Position numbers and translations under genes: made by a program
Source: Microbacterium sp. CSI-V
GTDB taxonomy: Bacteria > Actinomycetota > Actinomycetes > Actinomycetales > Microbacteriaceae
Direction of reading: 5' to 3'
Length of the DNA: 64,000 nucleotides
Assembly (NCBI RefSeq): GCF_001984105.1
Contig: NZ_MTQM01000008.1
Location: 62,001 to 126,000 of the forward strand
Shown here: positions 52,898 through 64,000 of the stretch, piece by piece
How positions within the stretch are numbered: position 1 is the first letter of the stretch
Layout: each line of letters starts with the position of its first letter
Notes under the pieces: generated by a model
Database searches by the model: none
What the model saw: only the letters and a program-made list of their open reading frames with translations
What the model was told of the DNA's origin: nothing

Positions 52898-53287
52898 TCA
52901 CGCGAGCAACGTCAGCACGAATCCGATGAGCGGGAGCGTTCCCTGAACCGTGGCCGGTCGCAGGTATTTGCGGCCGGACGTGACGAGCACGAGCGCCGCG
53001 GCGACCATGGAGCCGAGCGAGAACAGCAGCAGCGTCCGACCGGCGACGTCACCGACTCCATTCACCGCCCAGAGCACGACACCGAGGGCCGCACCGATCG
53101 CGAGGAAGAGGTTGTAGAAGCCCTGGTTGTACGCCAGGGGCTTGGTCGTGTCGGCCGCCTCCTGCGACGTCAGGCCGAAGATCCGCCACACGCTCGGGTG
53201 CGACCAGCGCACGCTCTCGAGAACGAAGATGTAGACGTGGAGCAGGGCGGCGAGCCCCGCGAAGACGAGCGCCAGGATGCCGAGCAT
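52898..53287 (-). CDS. DUF1304-family membrane protein
   Basis: A 129-residue protein with four membrane helices. The family signature is clear: LHVYIFVLESVRW, WRIFGLTSQEAADTTKPLAYNQGFYNLFLA. Function unknown; usually chromosomal and often near regulators. ATG 53287 leaves 23 bases to the divergent gene, so the promoters overlap. Confidence 0.88.
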   Translation of the reverse strand: MLGILALVFAGLAALLHVYIFVLESVRWSHPSVWRIFGLTSQEAADTTKPLAYNQGFYNLFLAIGAALGVVLWAVNGVGDVAGRTLLLFSLGSMVAAALVLVTSGRKYLRPATVQGTLPLIGFVLTLLA

Positions 53288-53310
53288 GTGCCCACGTTAG
53301 CCTGGGGGGT

Positions 53311-54066
53311 ATGGCCAAGAGCGGAAGCGGATCACGGGGTGCGCGCGGGGGCGCGGGACGCCCGCGGTCCGGGGCGTCGGCGCGCAAGCCCGCGCCGGCG
53401 CGTAAGACCGCCCCGGCGCGCAAGAACGCCGCGGCCCGCGCGCCTCGCCCGTCGTCGTCGCCGACCGCCGACCTCGCCCGCACATTCACCCTCGGCGCGG
53501 TTCCGGGTGCGACACCGGGCAAGTGGATCGGGCTCTGGCGCGACCGGATGCCGCACGTACCGCTGGAGCTGCGCGAGATCTCCGTGTCCGGTCAGCGCGC
53601 CGCCCTCGACGACGTGGATGCCGCTCTCGTGCGCCTCCCGATCGACGGCGCCGACGACCTGCACGTCATCCCCCTGTACGACGAGCTCCCGGTCGTCGTG
53701 ATGTCGACCGAGTCGCCGCTGACCGCCGCGGACGAGGAGATCACGGCCGACGATCTCGCCGGCGAGATCCTGATCGTCCCCGCTGACGACGTCCTCGGAG
53801 CCCGGATCCCGGATGCCGCGCCCCCGGCGTTCGCGCCTCCCGCCGACACCGCAGAGGCGATCGCGACGGTGGCCGCCGGGGTCGGCGTCGTGATCGTGCC
53901 CATGTCGCTGGCCCGCGCCCACCAGCGCCGGGACGTGGAGTACCGCATCCTCGCGGACGGCCCGGTCTCGACGGTCGCCCTCGCGTGGCGGCGGGACGCG
54001 ACGACCGACGACGTGGAGACGTTCGTCGGCGTCGTGCGCGGCCGCACCGCGCGCTCCTCGCGCTGA
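53311..54066 (+). CDS. Stand-alone LysR-type substrate-binding domain protein with a basic tail
   Basis: A 251-residue protein. Residues 1-50 are a low-complexity basic tail (repeated ARKPAPARK-type units). Residues 55-245 look like the periplasmic-binding-like effector domain of LysR regulators (FTLGAVPGATPGKWIGLW, DAALVRLPIDG, LHVIPLYDELPVVVM, AAGVGVVIVPMSLARAH). The LysR helix-turn-helix is absent. The tail may bind DNA or RNA non-specifically, in the way of actinobacterial Lys/Ala/Pro-rich proteins. ATG 53311 follows TGGGGGGT. Confidence 0.75.
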   Translation: MAKSGSGSRGARGGAGRPRSGASARKPAPARKTAPARKNAAARAPRPSSSPTADLARTFTLGAVPGATPGKWIGLWRDRMPHVPLELREISVSGQRAALDDVDAALVRLPIDGADDLHVIPLYDELPVVVMSTESPLTAADEEITADDLAGEILIVPADDVLGARIPDAAPPAFAPPADTAEAIATVAAGVGVVIVPMSLARAHQRRDVEYRILADGPVSTVALAWRRDATTDDVETFVGVVRGRTARSSR

Positions 54067-54086
54067 GGCGGGGCCCCGAACGCCTC

Positions 54087-54404
54087 TCAGCGCTTCGTCG
54101 TGCGCCGTACCTCGTCGACGGTCGCTCCGCCCCGCAGCCCCCGCGCCCGCGCGCCGCGCAGGACCGCCTCGGCATCCACGGGTCCGTCCGACAGCGCGTG
54201 CAGGTCGACCTTCACCGGGATCGGCAGTCGCTTGCGCTCGCGATCACGATGCGCGGCCGCGGCCGCCTCGGCTTCGTCGACCTCGTCCCCGGCGAGCGTG
54301 CGGAGGGTGAGCCCGCAGTCGAGCTCGGCGGCGGCCGCGCGCAGCAGGGCCACGACCTCGCCGAGGTTCTCGACATCGGTCACGAGAAGGGTCGCGGTGG
54401 TCAT
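54087..54404 (-). CDS. Small conserved hypothetical protein
   Basis: A 105-residue protein (MTTATLLVTDVENLGEVVALLRAAAAEL ...). It alternates beta strand and helix, with a basic middle (HRDRERKRLPIPVKVDLHAL) and an end (GPVDAEAVLRGARARGLRGGATVDEVRRTTKR). No recognised domain. ATG 54404 is preferred to the upstream GTG, which would add an unlikely MTRRDNGG extension. Confidence 0.6.
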   Translation of the reverse strand: MTTATLLVTDVENLGEVVALLRAAAAELDCGLTLRTLAGDEVDEAEAAAAAHRDRERKRLPIPVKVDLHALSDGPVDAEAVLRGARARGLRGGATVDEVRRTTKR

Positions 54405-54468
54405 ACCCCCATTGTCGCGGCGAGTCACGCCCCGGGGGTCGTGCGCGCGACACGCATAGAATCCCTGG

Positions 54469-55191
54469 GTGACCGGTCGACTCCTCTACGTCTGCGCGCG
54501 TCCGCAGCGCGAGGCGGCCGTCGCCGAATGGGCGTCCTTCCGCGACGGGCTCGGCGTCACCGACGGCGACCTGGTGCACCACGATCTCGTCCGCACAGCG
54601 CTTCCGTCCGACCTCGAGCGCTACGCCGGGGTCGTGGTCGGCGGCAGTCCCTTCAACGTCACGGACACGGACAAGACCGACGAACAGCTCCGCCTCGAGC
54701 GCGACCTGGAGGAACTGGCATCCGCGGGGCTCACCGGGCGGACGCGGACCCTGTTCACCTGCTTCGGGATCGGGGTCGTCACGCGGCTCCTCGGCGGCGT
54801 CGTGACCCTCGATCACCCCGAGGGCACCGGCCCCGCCGAGATCGAGCTGACCGAGGAGGGGGCAGGCGACGAGCTGTTCGGCATCCTGAACCCCCGTTTC
54901 GAGGCGCTCACCGCGCACAAGGAGGGCACCGCCGAGGTCCCTCCCGGGGCGACACTGCTGGCCCGCAACGACGACTGTCCCGTGCAGGCGTACCGGGCGG
55001 GCACGAGCCTGTGGGCGACGCAGTTCCACCCCGAACCCACGGCGGACGCGTTCGTCGCACGCATGGCCGTGTACCGCGCGGCGGGCTACTTCGACGCGGA
55101 CGCCTTCGACGAGGTGGCCGCGCACGTCCGCACCGCCTCGGTCGAGCAGCCGACCCTGCTGCTGCGCACCTTCGCCGCCCTCGCGGTCTGA
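54469..55191 (+). CDS. Class I glutamine amidotransferase-like protein
   Basis: A 240-residue protein of the GMP-synthase-like GATase1 group. The nucleophile region TCFGIGVVTRLLGG has Cys at the expected elbow, although G-x-C-x-G-H is reduced to T-C-F-G-I-G. The His-Glu pair is in TQFHPEP. The oxyanion segment VVVGGSPFNV is present. A stand-alone GATase1 may hydrolyse glutamine or gamma-glutamyl compounds. GTG 54469 begins MTGRLLYVCARPQR. Confidence 0.78.
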   Translation: MTGRLLYVCARPQREAAVAEWASFRDGLGVTDGDLVHHDLVRTALPSDLERYAGVVVGGSPFNVTDTDKTDEQLRLERDLEELASAGLTGRTRTLFTCFGIGVVTRLLGGVVTLDHPEGTGPAEIELTEEGAGDELFGILNPRFEALTAHKEGTAEVPPGATLLARNDDCPVQAYRAGTSLWATQFHPEPTADAFVARMAVYRAAGYFDADAFDEVAAHVRTASVEQPTLLLRTFAALAV

Positions 55192-55272
55192 CCGCCCGCG
55201 ACGCGCGCACGACGGCGCCGGTCGCTGTCAAGCCGGAGCGCGGAACTGGCTAGCTTATCTAGTGTTCTATCC

Positions 55273-56100
55273 ATGAACGCGAGAGATCACGTCACCACCA
55301 CCCCGCACGGATCCGACCTGGTACGCCAGATCGTCCTCCTCTCCGCGGTGTCGTTCATGCTGATCGCCGCGGTGATCGGGGCGGGAGCCTTCGGCAACAC
55401 CGCCGTCGAAGACCAGCAGGGCGGTGCGCTCGACACGGACGGGTCCTACCTGGCTCCGGCGGGACCCGCCTTCTCGATCTGGTCCGTGATCTACCTCGGC
55501 CTGATCGCGTACGCGATCTGGCAGGCGCTCCCCCGCCAGCGCGCCTCGGAGCGCCAGCGGGCGATGGGCTGGCCAATCGCCGTGACGATGGTTCTGAACG
55601 GGCTGTGGCTCGTCGCCGCGCGCTTCGGCACGCTGTTCCTCACCGTCGTGGTGATCGTGCTGCTGCTCGCGGCGCTGGGCTGGGCCTTCCGGACCGCGGT
55701 CGTCACGCGCGACCCGCGCGGTGGCGTCGTCGACTCCGTGCTGATCGACGGGGTCACGGGGCTGCACCTCGGCTGGGTCACCCTGGCGACCGTCGCCAAC
55801 ACCGCGGCGTGGTTGACCACCGTCGTCCCGCCGTCGTGGGAGGACGCGGCGAGCGCGATCGGGGTCACGGTCCTGGTCGTCGTCGCGATCATCGGCCTGG
55901 CGATCGCCTGGCGGAGCGGCTGGCGTGTGGCTCCGGCGCTCGCCCTCGCGTGGGGGCTGTCGTGGCTCGCCGTGGAGCGCCTCACCGGATCTCCGACGAA
56001 CACCCCCATCGCGATCACCGCGATCCTCGTCGCCCTCGTCGTCCTGCTGCCGCCGGCCGTCGTCTCGGGGCTGCGTCTGATCCGTCCCTCGATCGACTGA
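55273..56100 (+). CDS. TspO/MBR-related multi-pass membrane protein
   Basis: A 275-residue membrane protein with about seven hydrophobic segments. The block GSYLAPAGPAFSIWSVIYLGLIAYAIWQ, rich in Pro, Gly and Trp, resembles the TspO/MBR family entrance helix, and a second Trp-rich region (LHLGWVTLATVANTAAWLTTV) follows. Function unknown; TspO proteins bind tetrapyrroles or lipids. The region just upstream is AT-richer (GGCTAGCTTATCTAGTGTTC) and should contain the promoter. Confidence 0.7.
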   Translation: MNARDHVTTTPHGSDLVRQIVLLSAVSFMLIAAVIGAGAFGNTAVEDQQGGALDTDGSYLAPAGPAFSIWSVIYLGLIAYAIWQALPRQRASERQRAMGWPIAVTMVLNGLWLVAARFGTLFLTVVVIVLLLAALGWAFRTAVVTRDPRGGVVDSVLIDGVTGLHLGWVTLATVANTAAWLTTVVPPSWEDAASAIGVTVLVVVAIIGLAIAWRSGWRVAPALALAWGLSWLAVERLTGSPTNTPIAITAILVALVVLLPPAVVSGLRLIRPSID

Positions 56101-56114
56101 GCCGCCGCGTCCCG

Positions 56115-57866
56115 TCAGAGCGCGGGAGCCGCGATCGCGCTGCCTCCCGCGGGGACGGTCAGCAGTCCGTCCTCCAGCACGGTCCCGTCGACGGTCGCGA
56201 GCAGCACACCGGCACCGGATGCCACGGGCACCGCCGCCTCGGCATCCGAGAGGTTCACGAGCACGACGAGGTCGCCCCGGTGCAGCTCGTACACGCGGCC
56301 GCCGGGGGCCTCCAGAGCACGCGCGGACAGGCCGTGGCGGGAGGGGTCGGTGAGCTCGGGACGCGCGCGGCGAAGCTTCGCCAGCTCGCGGTACAGGGCG
56401 AGGAGTTCGGCGTGGCCGTCACCGTCGGGCTCCGACCAGTCGAGCTTGGACCGGCGGAACGTGTCCGGGTCCTGCGGGTCGGGGACCACCGACTCGTCCC
56501 AGCCCATCTTCTCGAACTCGGCCACGCGGCCCTTGGCCGTGGCCTCGCCGAGCTCGGGCTCGGGGTGCGAGGTGAAGAACTGCCAGGGGGTTCTCGCGCC
56601 CCACTCCTCGCCCATGAAGAGCATCGGCGTACCCGGGGCGGTGAGGGTGAGCACGGCGGCCGCGGCGAGGCGGTCGAAGGGCAGGCTCTGCGACAGGCGG
56701 TCGCCGGCGGCGCGGTTGCCGATCTGGTCGTGGTCCTGCGCGAACGTGACGAGGCGCCAGTTCGGCACGTCCTCCGGGATCGGGTGGCCGTGCGCGCGCC
56801 CGCGGAACGTGGAGTACGTGCCGTCATGGAAGAACCCGCCCTCCGACACCTTCTCGAACGCGTCGATCGCGGCGAAGTCCTCGTAGTAACCGATCGTCTC
56901 GCCGGTGAGGGCGACGTGCGCGGTGTGGTGCCAGTCGTCCGACCACTGCGCGGTGAGCCCGTACCCGCCGGCCTCGCGCGGCAGGATCAGCTTCGGGTCG
57001 TTCATGTCCGACTCGGCGATGGTGGTGAGCGGGATGCCGCGGTGCGCCGACAGGGCGTCGGTGCGTTCGGCGATCTCCTGCAGCACGTGCACCGGACGCT
57101 CGTCGAGCAACGCGTGCACGGCATCCAGGCGGAGACCGTCGACGTGGTAGTCCCGCATCCACAGGAGCGCGTTCTCGACGATGTAGGAGCGGACGGCGTC
57201 CTCGTCGAGGTTGATCGAGTCGCCCCACGTGTTGCGGCTGCCCTCGCGCAGGTACGGACCGAACTCGGGCAGGTAGTTCCCCGACGGTCCGAGGTGGTTG
57301 TAGACCACGTCCTGCACGACCGCGAGCCCCGCCGCGTGGGCGGCGTCCACGAACCGCTGGTACGCGGCCGGGCCGCCGTACGCCTCGTGGACCGTGTACC
57401 AGAGCACACCGTCGTAGCCCCAGTTCCAGACGCCGTTGAAGCCGTTGACCGGCAGCAGTTCGACGTGGGTCACGCCTAGGTCGACGAGGTGGTCGAGGCG
57501 CTCGATCGCGGCATCCAGGGTCCCCTCGGGGGTGAAGGTGCCGAGGTGCAGCTCGTAGATGAGGCCGCCGGCGAGCTGGCGCCCGGTCCAGGCGGCATCC
57601 GTCCACGCGAAGGTCGAAGGATCGAACCACGCGGATGCCTCGTGCACACCGGCGGGCTGACGGCGCGACCGCGGGTCGGGGCGCAGGTCGTCGCCGTCGC
57701 CGAGGACGAAGCCGTAGCGTTCGCCGTCCGCGAGCTCGACCGGCGCCGTCCACCAGCCCCCGGCGCCGGGCTCCATCTCGACGTCTTCGACGACGTTCTC
57801 GCCACTCTCGTCCAGCCGCCGCAGCCGCATGCGCTGCGCCTTGGGTGCCCACACCTCGATGCTCAC
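56115..57866 (-). CDS. treZ: Malto-oligosyltrehalose trehalohydrolase
   Basis: A 583-residue GH13 enzyme that releases trehalose from maltooligosyl-trehalose. An N-terminal E-set domain ([18 protein letters not shown]) is followed by the barrel with [16 protein letters not shown], the nucleophile Asp in [11 protein letters not shown], the acid Glu in TIAESDMND and the transition-state Asp in [13 protein letters not shown] 57866 is the start. It is the last gene of the treX-treY-treZ operon, separated from treY by a 119-base gap containing a REP-like palindrome. Confidence 0.95.
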   Translation of the reverse strand: MSIEVWAPKAQRMRLRRLDESGENVVEDVEMEPGAGGWWTAPVELADGERYGFVLGDGDDLRPDPRSRRQPAGVHEASAWFDPSTFAWTDAAWTGRQLAGGLIYELHLGTFTPEGTLDAAIERLDHLVDLGVTHVELLPVNGFNGVWNWGYDGVLWYTVHEAYGGPAAYQRFVDAAHAAGLAVVQDVVYNHLGPSGNYLPEFGPYLREGSRNTWGDSINLDEDAVRSYIVENALLWMRDYHVDGLRLDAVHALLDERPVHVLQEIAERTDALSAHRGIPLTTIAESDMNDPKLILPREAGGYGLTAQWSDDWHHTAHVALTGETIGYYEDFAAIDAFEKVSEGGFFHDGTYSTFRGRAHGHPIPEDVPNWRLVTFAQDHDQIGNRAAGDRLSQSLPFDRLAAAAVLTLTAPGTPMLFMGEEWGARTPWQFFTSHPEPELGEATAKGRVAEFEKMGWDESVVPDPQDPDTFRRSKLDWSEPDGDGHAELLALYRELAKLRRARPELTDPSRHGLSARALEAPGGRVYELHRGDLVVLVNLSDAEAAVPVASGAGVLLATVDGTVLEDGLLTVPAGGSAIAAPAL

Positions 57867-57906
57867 AGGTCCCCGTCTCCTTCTTCGTCAGTTCTCACAG
57901 TTCTCA

Positions 57907-57972
57907 CGCGTGAGTCGCCAGAAATCGTCGCCTGGGGCTACCCGGAAGCGACGAATCTTGGCGACTCACGCG
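57907..57972. repeat. REP-like long palindrome, copy 2
   Basis: Arms 57907-57931 (CGCGTGAGTCGCCAGAAATC...) and 57948-57972 pair over 25 bp with three mismatches around a 16-base loop. The arm is nearly the same as in the element at 31007-31074, 27 kb away. It sits inside the trehalose operon between treY and treZ. Confidence 0.75.
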
Positions 57973-57985
57973 AATGGGTACGGCC

Positions 57986-60388
57986 TCAGGAGCAGGCCGG
58001 TTCGTCCACCAGGAGAGCGACCGGAAGGAACTCCAGCAGCTCCGACAGCAGCACCGGGCCACCCGGGAAGCGACGGCCGGTCAGGACGTCCACCGCGGCG
58101 ACGTCCGGGCGCAGCAGCACGGTGTCGCGCCAGCCCCCAGCCGCGCGCAGACCGTGCGGGAGGCGGGTCGCCACCGCGGACACACCGCCGCGGTCGAACG
58201 CGACGACGTGTCCGGATGCCGCGCCCGCAGCCTCGAGCGGACGGTACAGCGCGTACCGCTCGGGGCAGTCGCGCCGCACGCGCAGGGCGCGCGAGGTCAC
58301 GAGGAGCTTCGCCGCGCCGGTGGCATCCACCTTCGGCGGCGGGGCGTCCTCGGCGTCGAGCGAGGCCAGGAGACGCGCCCGCTCGGCGAAGTCCACCGCG
58401 CGACGGTTGTCGGGGTCGACCAGCGACTGCTCCCACAGCTCCGAGCCCTGGTACACGTCGGGCACGCCGGGTCCGGTGATCTGCAGCAGCTTCGCGGCGA
58501 GGCCGTTGGACCAGCCCGCGTCGGCGATCTCGTCGACGAACGCCTGGACACGGGATGCCGCCGGCCCCGTCGCCGCATCGACGACGGCGTGCATGCGCTC
58601 CTCGAACGCCTCGTCCTGCTCCCACCAGCCGGTGACCTCGGACGCCTCGCGCGCGGCCTTCTCGGCGTACGCGTGCAGGCGCTCGCGGTACTCCGCGAGA
58701 CCCGAGGACGTGGATGCCGAGGCCGGCCACGCCCCGACGATCGCCTGCCACAGCAGCGCGTCGAACGGGCCGTGCCCAGTCGAGGCGATCGCGCGGAACT
58801 CCCCCAGCACCTCGGCCCAGCGCGCCGGGATCTCCGCGAGCACCGCGATGCGGGCGCGGGTGTCCTCTCCGCGCTTGGTGTCGTGGGTCGACAGCGTCGT
58901 CATGGCCGTGGGCCACGACGCCTGCCGCTGGGCCTGGGCAGCGTGGAAACCGTCGACGTCGAGGGAGAACTCCGCCGGGTCGCCGCCGACCTCGGTCAGC
59001 GATCCGAGGCGCGTGTAGCGGTAGAACGCGGTGTCCTCGACGCCCTTGGCCATGACCGGACCGGTGGTCTGCTGGAACCGCCACGCGATCTCGAGGTCGG
59101 TGTCGGTCAGGGCAGGGACCAGCGCCTCGATGACGTCGCCGAGCTCGGGCCGGCGCTCCTCGGCCTCGCCGACGGCGGCATCCAGGTGCGCCCGGCCGGC
59201 CGGGAGGTAGGAGCGGTAGACGGGGAAGCACGCGAGGATCTCGGCGAGCGCGTCCTGCAGGTCGGCGGCGGCGAACTCGTCGCGCAGCGCGGACGGGAGT
59301 CCGCGGACGATGCGGCGGATCTCGGACACCTGGATCGTGTCGGCGATCCGTCGCTTGGTGTCGTGGATCAGGTCGTGCCAGCCGGTGAGCGGCGCGAGGT
59401 CGCTGTCGGCCCGCAGGCGCGCGTCCAACGCGTCCAGCGCCGCCTCGCCCGCGGGGTCGGTGAGCACGCGGTCGATCTCGGCCAGCGCGTCGTACCCGGT
59501 CGTGCCGGCGGTCCTCCACCACGACGGCAGGGCCTCGCCGTGCTCGAGGATCTTCTCCACGAGCACATACCCGGCATCCTCGCCGCCCGCGTCGCGCAGT
59601 GCCGTGGCGAGCCGGTCGAGGTAGCCGCCGGGGTCGACGAGTCCGTCCGGGTGGTCGACGCGCAGGCCGTCGGCGAGGCCCTCGCGCACCCAGCGCAGGA
59701 TCTCGGCGTGCGTGGCGTCGAACACCTCGGGGCGCTCGACCCGCACGCCCGCGAGGGTGGTGACGGCGAAGAAGCGTCGGTAGTTGAGGTCGGCCGCTTC
59801 GTCCTGCCAGAACCGCAGCTCGAAGTTCTGCGCGTCGAGGAGGGCGCGGATATCCGACGTCCCCGTTCCGGGCGCGACCGGGAAGACATGGTCGTAGTAG
59901 CGGACCAGGCCGTCGGGGGCATCGGTCGCGGGGGTCGGATCGTAGGAGATCTCGTCGATCACCTCGGCGAGATCGGCGCCGAGCACGGGAACGCGCACCT
60001 TGCCGCCGCCGAACTCCCAGTCGATGTCGAACGCGTCTGCGTGCGCCGAGGCGCGCCCCTGGCGGAGCACGTCCCACCACCAGGCGTTCGTGCGGGGCTC
60101 GGACATGCCCATGTGGTTCGGCACGATGTCGATCAGGATGCCGAGGCCCTCGGCGCGGGCGGCCTCGGCGAACCGGGCCAGCCCCTCGGCGCTGCCCCGC
60201 GCGGGGTCGACGCGGGTGACGTCGACGACGTCGTAGCCGTGGTCGGAGCCCGGCGTCGCCTCCAGCAGCGGCGACAGGTAGGCCCACGACACCCCGAGGT
60301 CACGGAGGTAGCCCGTGACCTCGGCGGCGGTGCCGAGGGGGAAGGATTCGCGGATCTGCAGGCGGTAGGTCGAAAGCGGATGCCGCAT
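57986..60388 (-). CDS. treY: Maltooligosyl trehalose synthase
   Basis: An 800-residue GH13 enzyme that converts the reducing-end alpha-1,4 bond of malto-oligosaccharides to alpha,alpha-1,1. It has STYRLQIRESFPLGTAAE at the start, DHGYDVVD, IDIVPNHMG, the nucleophile Asp in GLRVDHPDGLVDP, the acid Glu in YVLVEKILEHGE, and the closing THDTKRGEDTRARI block typical of TreY. ATG 60388 lies six bases from the treX stop at 60395. Product feeds TreZ. Confidence 0.95.
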   Translation of the reverse strand: MRHPLSTYRLQIRESFPLGTAAEVTGYLRDLGVSWAYLSPLLEATPGSDHGYDVVDVTRVDPARGSAEGLARFAEAARAEGLGILIDIVPNHMGMSEPRTNAWWWDVLRQGRASAHADAFDIDWEFGGGKVRVPVLGADLAEVIDEISYDPTPATDAPDGLVRYYDHVFPVAPGTGTSDIRALLDAQNFELRFWQDEAADLNYRRFFAVTTLAGVRVERPEVFDATHAEILRWVREGLADGLRVDHPDGLVDPGGYLDRLATALRDAGGEDAGYVLVEKILEHGEALPSWWRTAGTTGYDALAEIDRVLTDPAGEAALDALDARLRADSDLAPLTGWHDLIHDTKRRIADTIQVSEIRRIVRGLPSALRDEFAAADLQDALAEILACFPVYRSYLPAGRAHLDAAVGEAEERRPELGDVIEALVPALTDTDLEIAWRFQQTTGPVMAKGVEDTAFYRYTRLGSLTEVGGDPAEFSLDVDGFHAAQAQRQASWPTAMTTLSTHDTKRGEDTRARIAVLAEIPARWAEVLGEFRAIASTGHGPFDALLWQAIVGAWPASASTSSGLAEYRERLHAYAEKAAREASEVTGWWEQDEAFEERMHAVVDAATGPAASRVQAFVDEIADAGWSNGLAAKLLQITGPGVPDVYQGSELWEQSLVDPDNRRAVDFAERARLLASLDAEDAPPPKVDATGAAKLLVTSRALRVRRDCPERYALYRPLEAAGAASGHVVAFDRGGVSAVATRLPHGLRAAGGWRDTVLLRPDVAAVDVLTGRRFPGGPVLLSELLEFLPVALLVDEPACS

Positions 60389-60394
60389 TCTGAA

Positions 60395-62617
<2,223 letters not shown>

Positions 62618-62698
62618 GATAGACCAGGGAAGTTGCGGCCGATGGGCCGGGTCATCGTCGTTGACAGCACCCCCTCCGCCGACTATGCGCGCGGATCT

Positions 62699-63181
62699 CT
62701 ATGCGCGCTCCGGAGGGTGGACGAGCAGGTCGATCCGCTCGTCGAGATACCGTGCGAGCGGCAGGTACCCGCCCTGCGCGCTCCAGCGCACGGTGAGCTC
62801 GCCGTCGCGCAACGCGAGCGGCGCCGTCCGGGCGTCGAGCGCGGCCGGATCGAGTGCCCGCCAGCCGATGTGCACCGTCTCCCCCTCGGGCACTCCCCCG
62901 CGATGCGCGGCGGCGGACAGCTCGGCCCGACGGCGCTGCGACTCGGCGGCGAAGCCCCGGCGCACCTCGGCGCGCGAGCGCACGATGTCACCGGTCGCGA
63001 GGACGCCGTCGTCGGTGAGCAGCAGTACGCCCAGATGCCAGGCTCGGCCCCGGTCCACGATGCGGGGAGCACGCGGGATGCCGAGCAGCCGCCGCCCCTC
63101 CTGGAGTTCGCCGATCCGCTCGCGGGGGGCGTCGGCGAGCCGTTCACGCGCCGCGGCGAGGAGGTCGTCGACCGTGCTCAC
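62699..63181 (-). CDS. Conserved hypothetical protein
   Basis: A 160-residue soluble protein (MSTVDDLLAAARERLADAPRERIGELQ ...) with a beta-rich centre (RAWHLGVLLLTDDGVLATGDIVRSRAEVRRGFAAESQRRR) and DGELTVRWSAQGGYLPLARYLDER near the end. I do not recognise the family. GTG 63181 overlaps the stop of the gene to the right by four bases (GTGA), so the two are co-translated and probably act together. Confidence 0.7.
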   Translation of the reverse strand: MSTVDDLLAAARERLADAPRERIGELQEGRRLLGIPRAPRIVDRGRAWHLGVLLLTDDGVLATGDIVRSRAEVRRGFAAESQRRRAELSAAAHRGGVPEGETVHIGWRALDPAALDARTAPLALRDGELTVRWSAQGGYLPLARYLDERIDLLVHPPERA

Positions 63182-64000
63182 GGCATCCCCTCCACCACGG
63201 AGCGCGCGTGGTCGAGGTCTCGCGTCCGAGCGGTGGCCGTCTCGCGCGCCGCCGCCGTCTCCTCCTCGGCCGCATCGATCGCCGCGTGGGCTGCGTCCGC
63301 GTCCTTCTCGACCCGCGCGATCTCGGCGCGGAGGCCCTCGAGCCGTTCGCGGACCCGGTCGGCCTTCTCCCGGGCGGCGGTCTCCCGCGCCGTCGCCCCG
63401 GCGAGCGCGCGGTCGGCGTCCGCGCGTGCCCGCTCCGCCTCGCGCACCGCGCGCTCCGCGGCCTTCCGAGCCCGGCGCTGCGCCAGGTCGTCCCGCGTGG
63501 GCGTCTCCACGACGGCCGCGCCCTCCGGCACCGAACCGGCCACCGCGGCGCTCGGGTCGGTGTCGTCGGCCAGATCGACGGATGCCACCAGCCGCCCGGT
63601 CAGGATCATCGCCGCAGCGTGCGGGTCGATGATGGCCGCGTTGACGGTCTTCTCCACGGCGTCCCGCATCGGAGCGCTCAGGGGTGTTCCCGCTTCGGCC
63701 GCGAGATCGGCCGCCCGCCGGGCGAGGGCGGCGACCAGCTGACGACGCTGCCGACCGAGACGGGTCATCTCCACGGCATCCGCGTCGTCCTGCGCTTCCC
63801 GGAGCGCCTGCGCCAGCTCGACGGCCTCGGCGAGCTGGCCGTCGCGGGAAAGCAGATTGACCGCCCACGCGGCCAGCGTCGGCTTGCGCAACTTCGCGAT
63901 GCGGCGCCCCACCGCGCCGCCGATCTCCTCGGCGCGACCGTTGCGCGCCGCGGTGAATCGCGCGGGCGGAAGGGCGAGCAACTCGGCCGCGACCTCGTCG
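63178..64000 (-). CDS. Coiled-coil protein, 5' end beyond the window
   Basis: About 274 codons are visible. The frame continues without a stop to base 64000 (DEVAAELLALPPARFTAARNGRAEEI), so the TTG at 63981 is unlikely to be the true start. The first part is helical (RRIAKLRKPTLAAWAVNLLSR). From about residue 170 to the end there is a long Ala/Glu/Arg-rich coiled coil (AERAVREAERARADADRAL, then GLRAEIARVEKDADAAH). Function unknown; it is coupled to the 160-residue gene downstream. Confidence 0.7.
   Translation of the reverse strand, partial: DEVAAELLALPPARFTAARNGRAEEIGGAVGRRIAKLRKPTLAAWAVNLLSRDGQLAEAVELAQALREAQDDADAVEMTRLGRQRRQLVAALARRAADLAAEAGTPLSAPMRDAVEKTVNAAIIDPHAAAMILTGRLVASVDLADDTDPSAAVAGSVPEGAAVVETPTRDDLAQRRARKAAERAVREAERARADADRALAGATARETAAREKADRVRERLEGLRAEIARVEKDADAAHAAIDAAEEETAAARETATARTRDLDHARSVVEGMP

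Overview
The window is very GC-rich DNA with dense, often overlapping genes. It looks like a Microbacteriaceae actinobacterium, most probably Microbacterium or a close relative. The pointers are GTG starts, GTGA/ATGA stop-start overlaps, a heavily used GGATGCC heptamer inside genes, and lineage-typical families (DUF6421, DUF1304, DUF4916, Nei2, Lhr, TreXYZ). No rRNA, tRNA or CRISPR array was seen.

Layout. (1) 1-2470 is an atypical, less GC-rich left edge. It holds a long membrane-protein reading frame on the minus strand that runs off the window, and a wrecked serine-resolvase gene; it reads as the scar of a mobile element. (2) 2475-31014 is a large accessory catabolic region for a nitrogen-containing compound. 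Its parts are a PotABCD-type ABC transporter with two amidohydrolase/deaminase genes, a 12-gene operon, a 5-gene operon, a divergent class II amidotransferase-like gene and a GntR/FCD regulator. The 12-gene operon encodes a phthalate-dioxygenase-type reductase and Rieske oxygenase, a glutamine-synthetase-like ligase, an aldehyde dehydrogenase, three phosphotriesterase-like proteins, an isochorismatase-type hydrolase, a GMC oxidoreductase, two amidases and an amidohydrolase. The 5-gene operon encodes a class V aminotransferase, a sarcosine-oxidase-like flavoprotein, a gamma-glutamyltransferase-like protein, a copper amine oxidase and a membrane protein. (3) 31109-44278 is mostly core genes: a spermidine-synthase-like protein, TPR protein, SprT, ComB-like phosphatase, a two-component system, an Lrp regulator, DUF6421 with an SDR, an MFS transporter, threonine aldolase, an AlbA_2 membrane protein, NUDIX and an esterase. 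(4) 44467-56100 holds an ABC-F protein, the giant helicase Lhr overlapping Nei2, and small membrane and hypothetical genes. (5) 56115-62617 is a treX-treY-treZ trehalose operon. Two small genes follow, the last cut by the right edge.

How it works together. The catabolic region behaves as one regulon. Each of its four promoter-type intergenic segments carries a pair of TTGGATCCAA-like palindromes whose centres are 20-21 bp apart, and a GntR/FCD gene sits beside one pair. The gene content resembles a gamma-glutamylation (Puu-like) amine pathway combined with Rieske oxygenation and several amide or lactone hydrolysis steps; the substrate cannot be named from sequence. Three members are chemically odd: a phosphotriesterase-like protein lacking five of six expected metal ligands, an amidohydrolase_2 protein with four of five ligands changed, and a class II amidotransferase whose nucleophilic Cys2 is Ser.

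Other structure includes long REP-like palindromes at three intergenic places and a run of four TCGACGTCGA palindromes spaced about three helical turns apart between two convergent genes.
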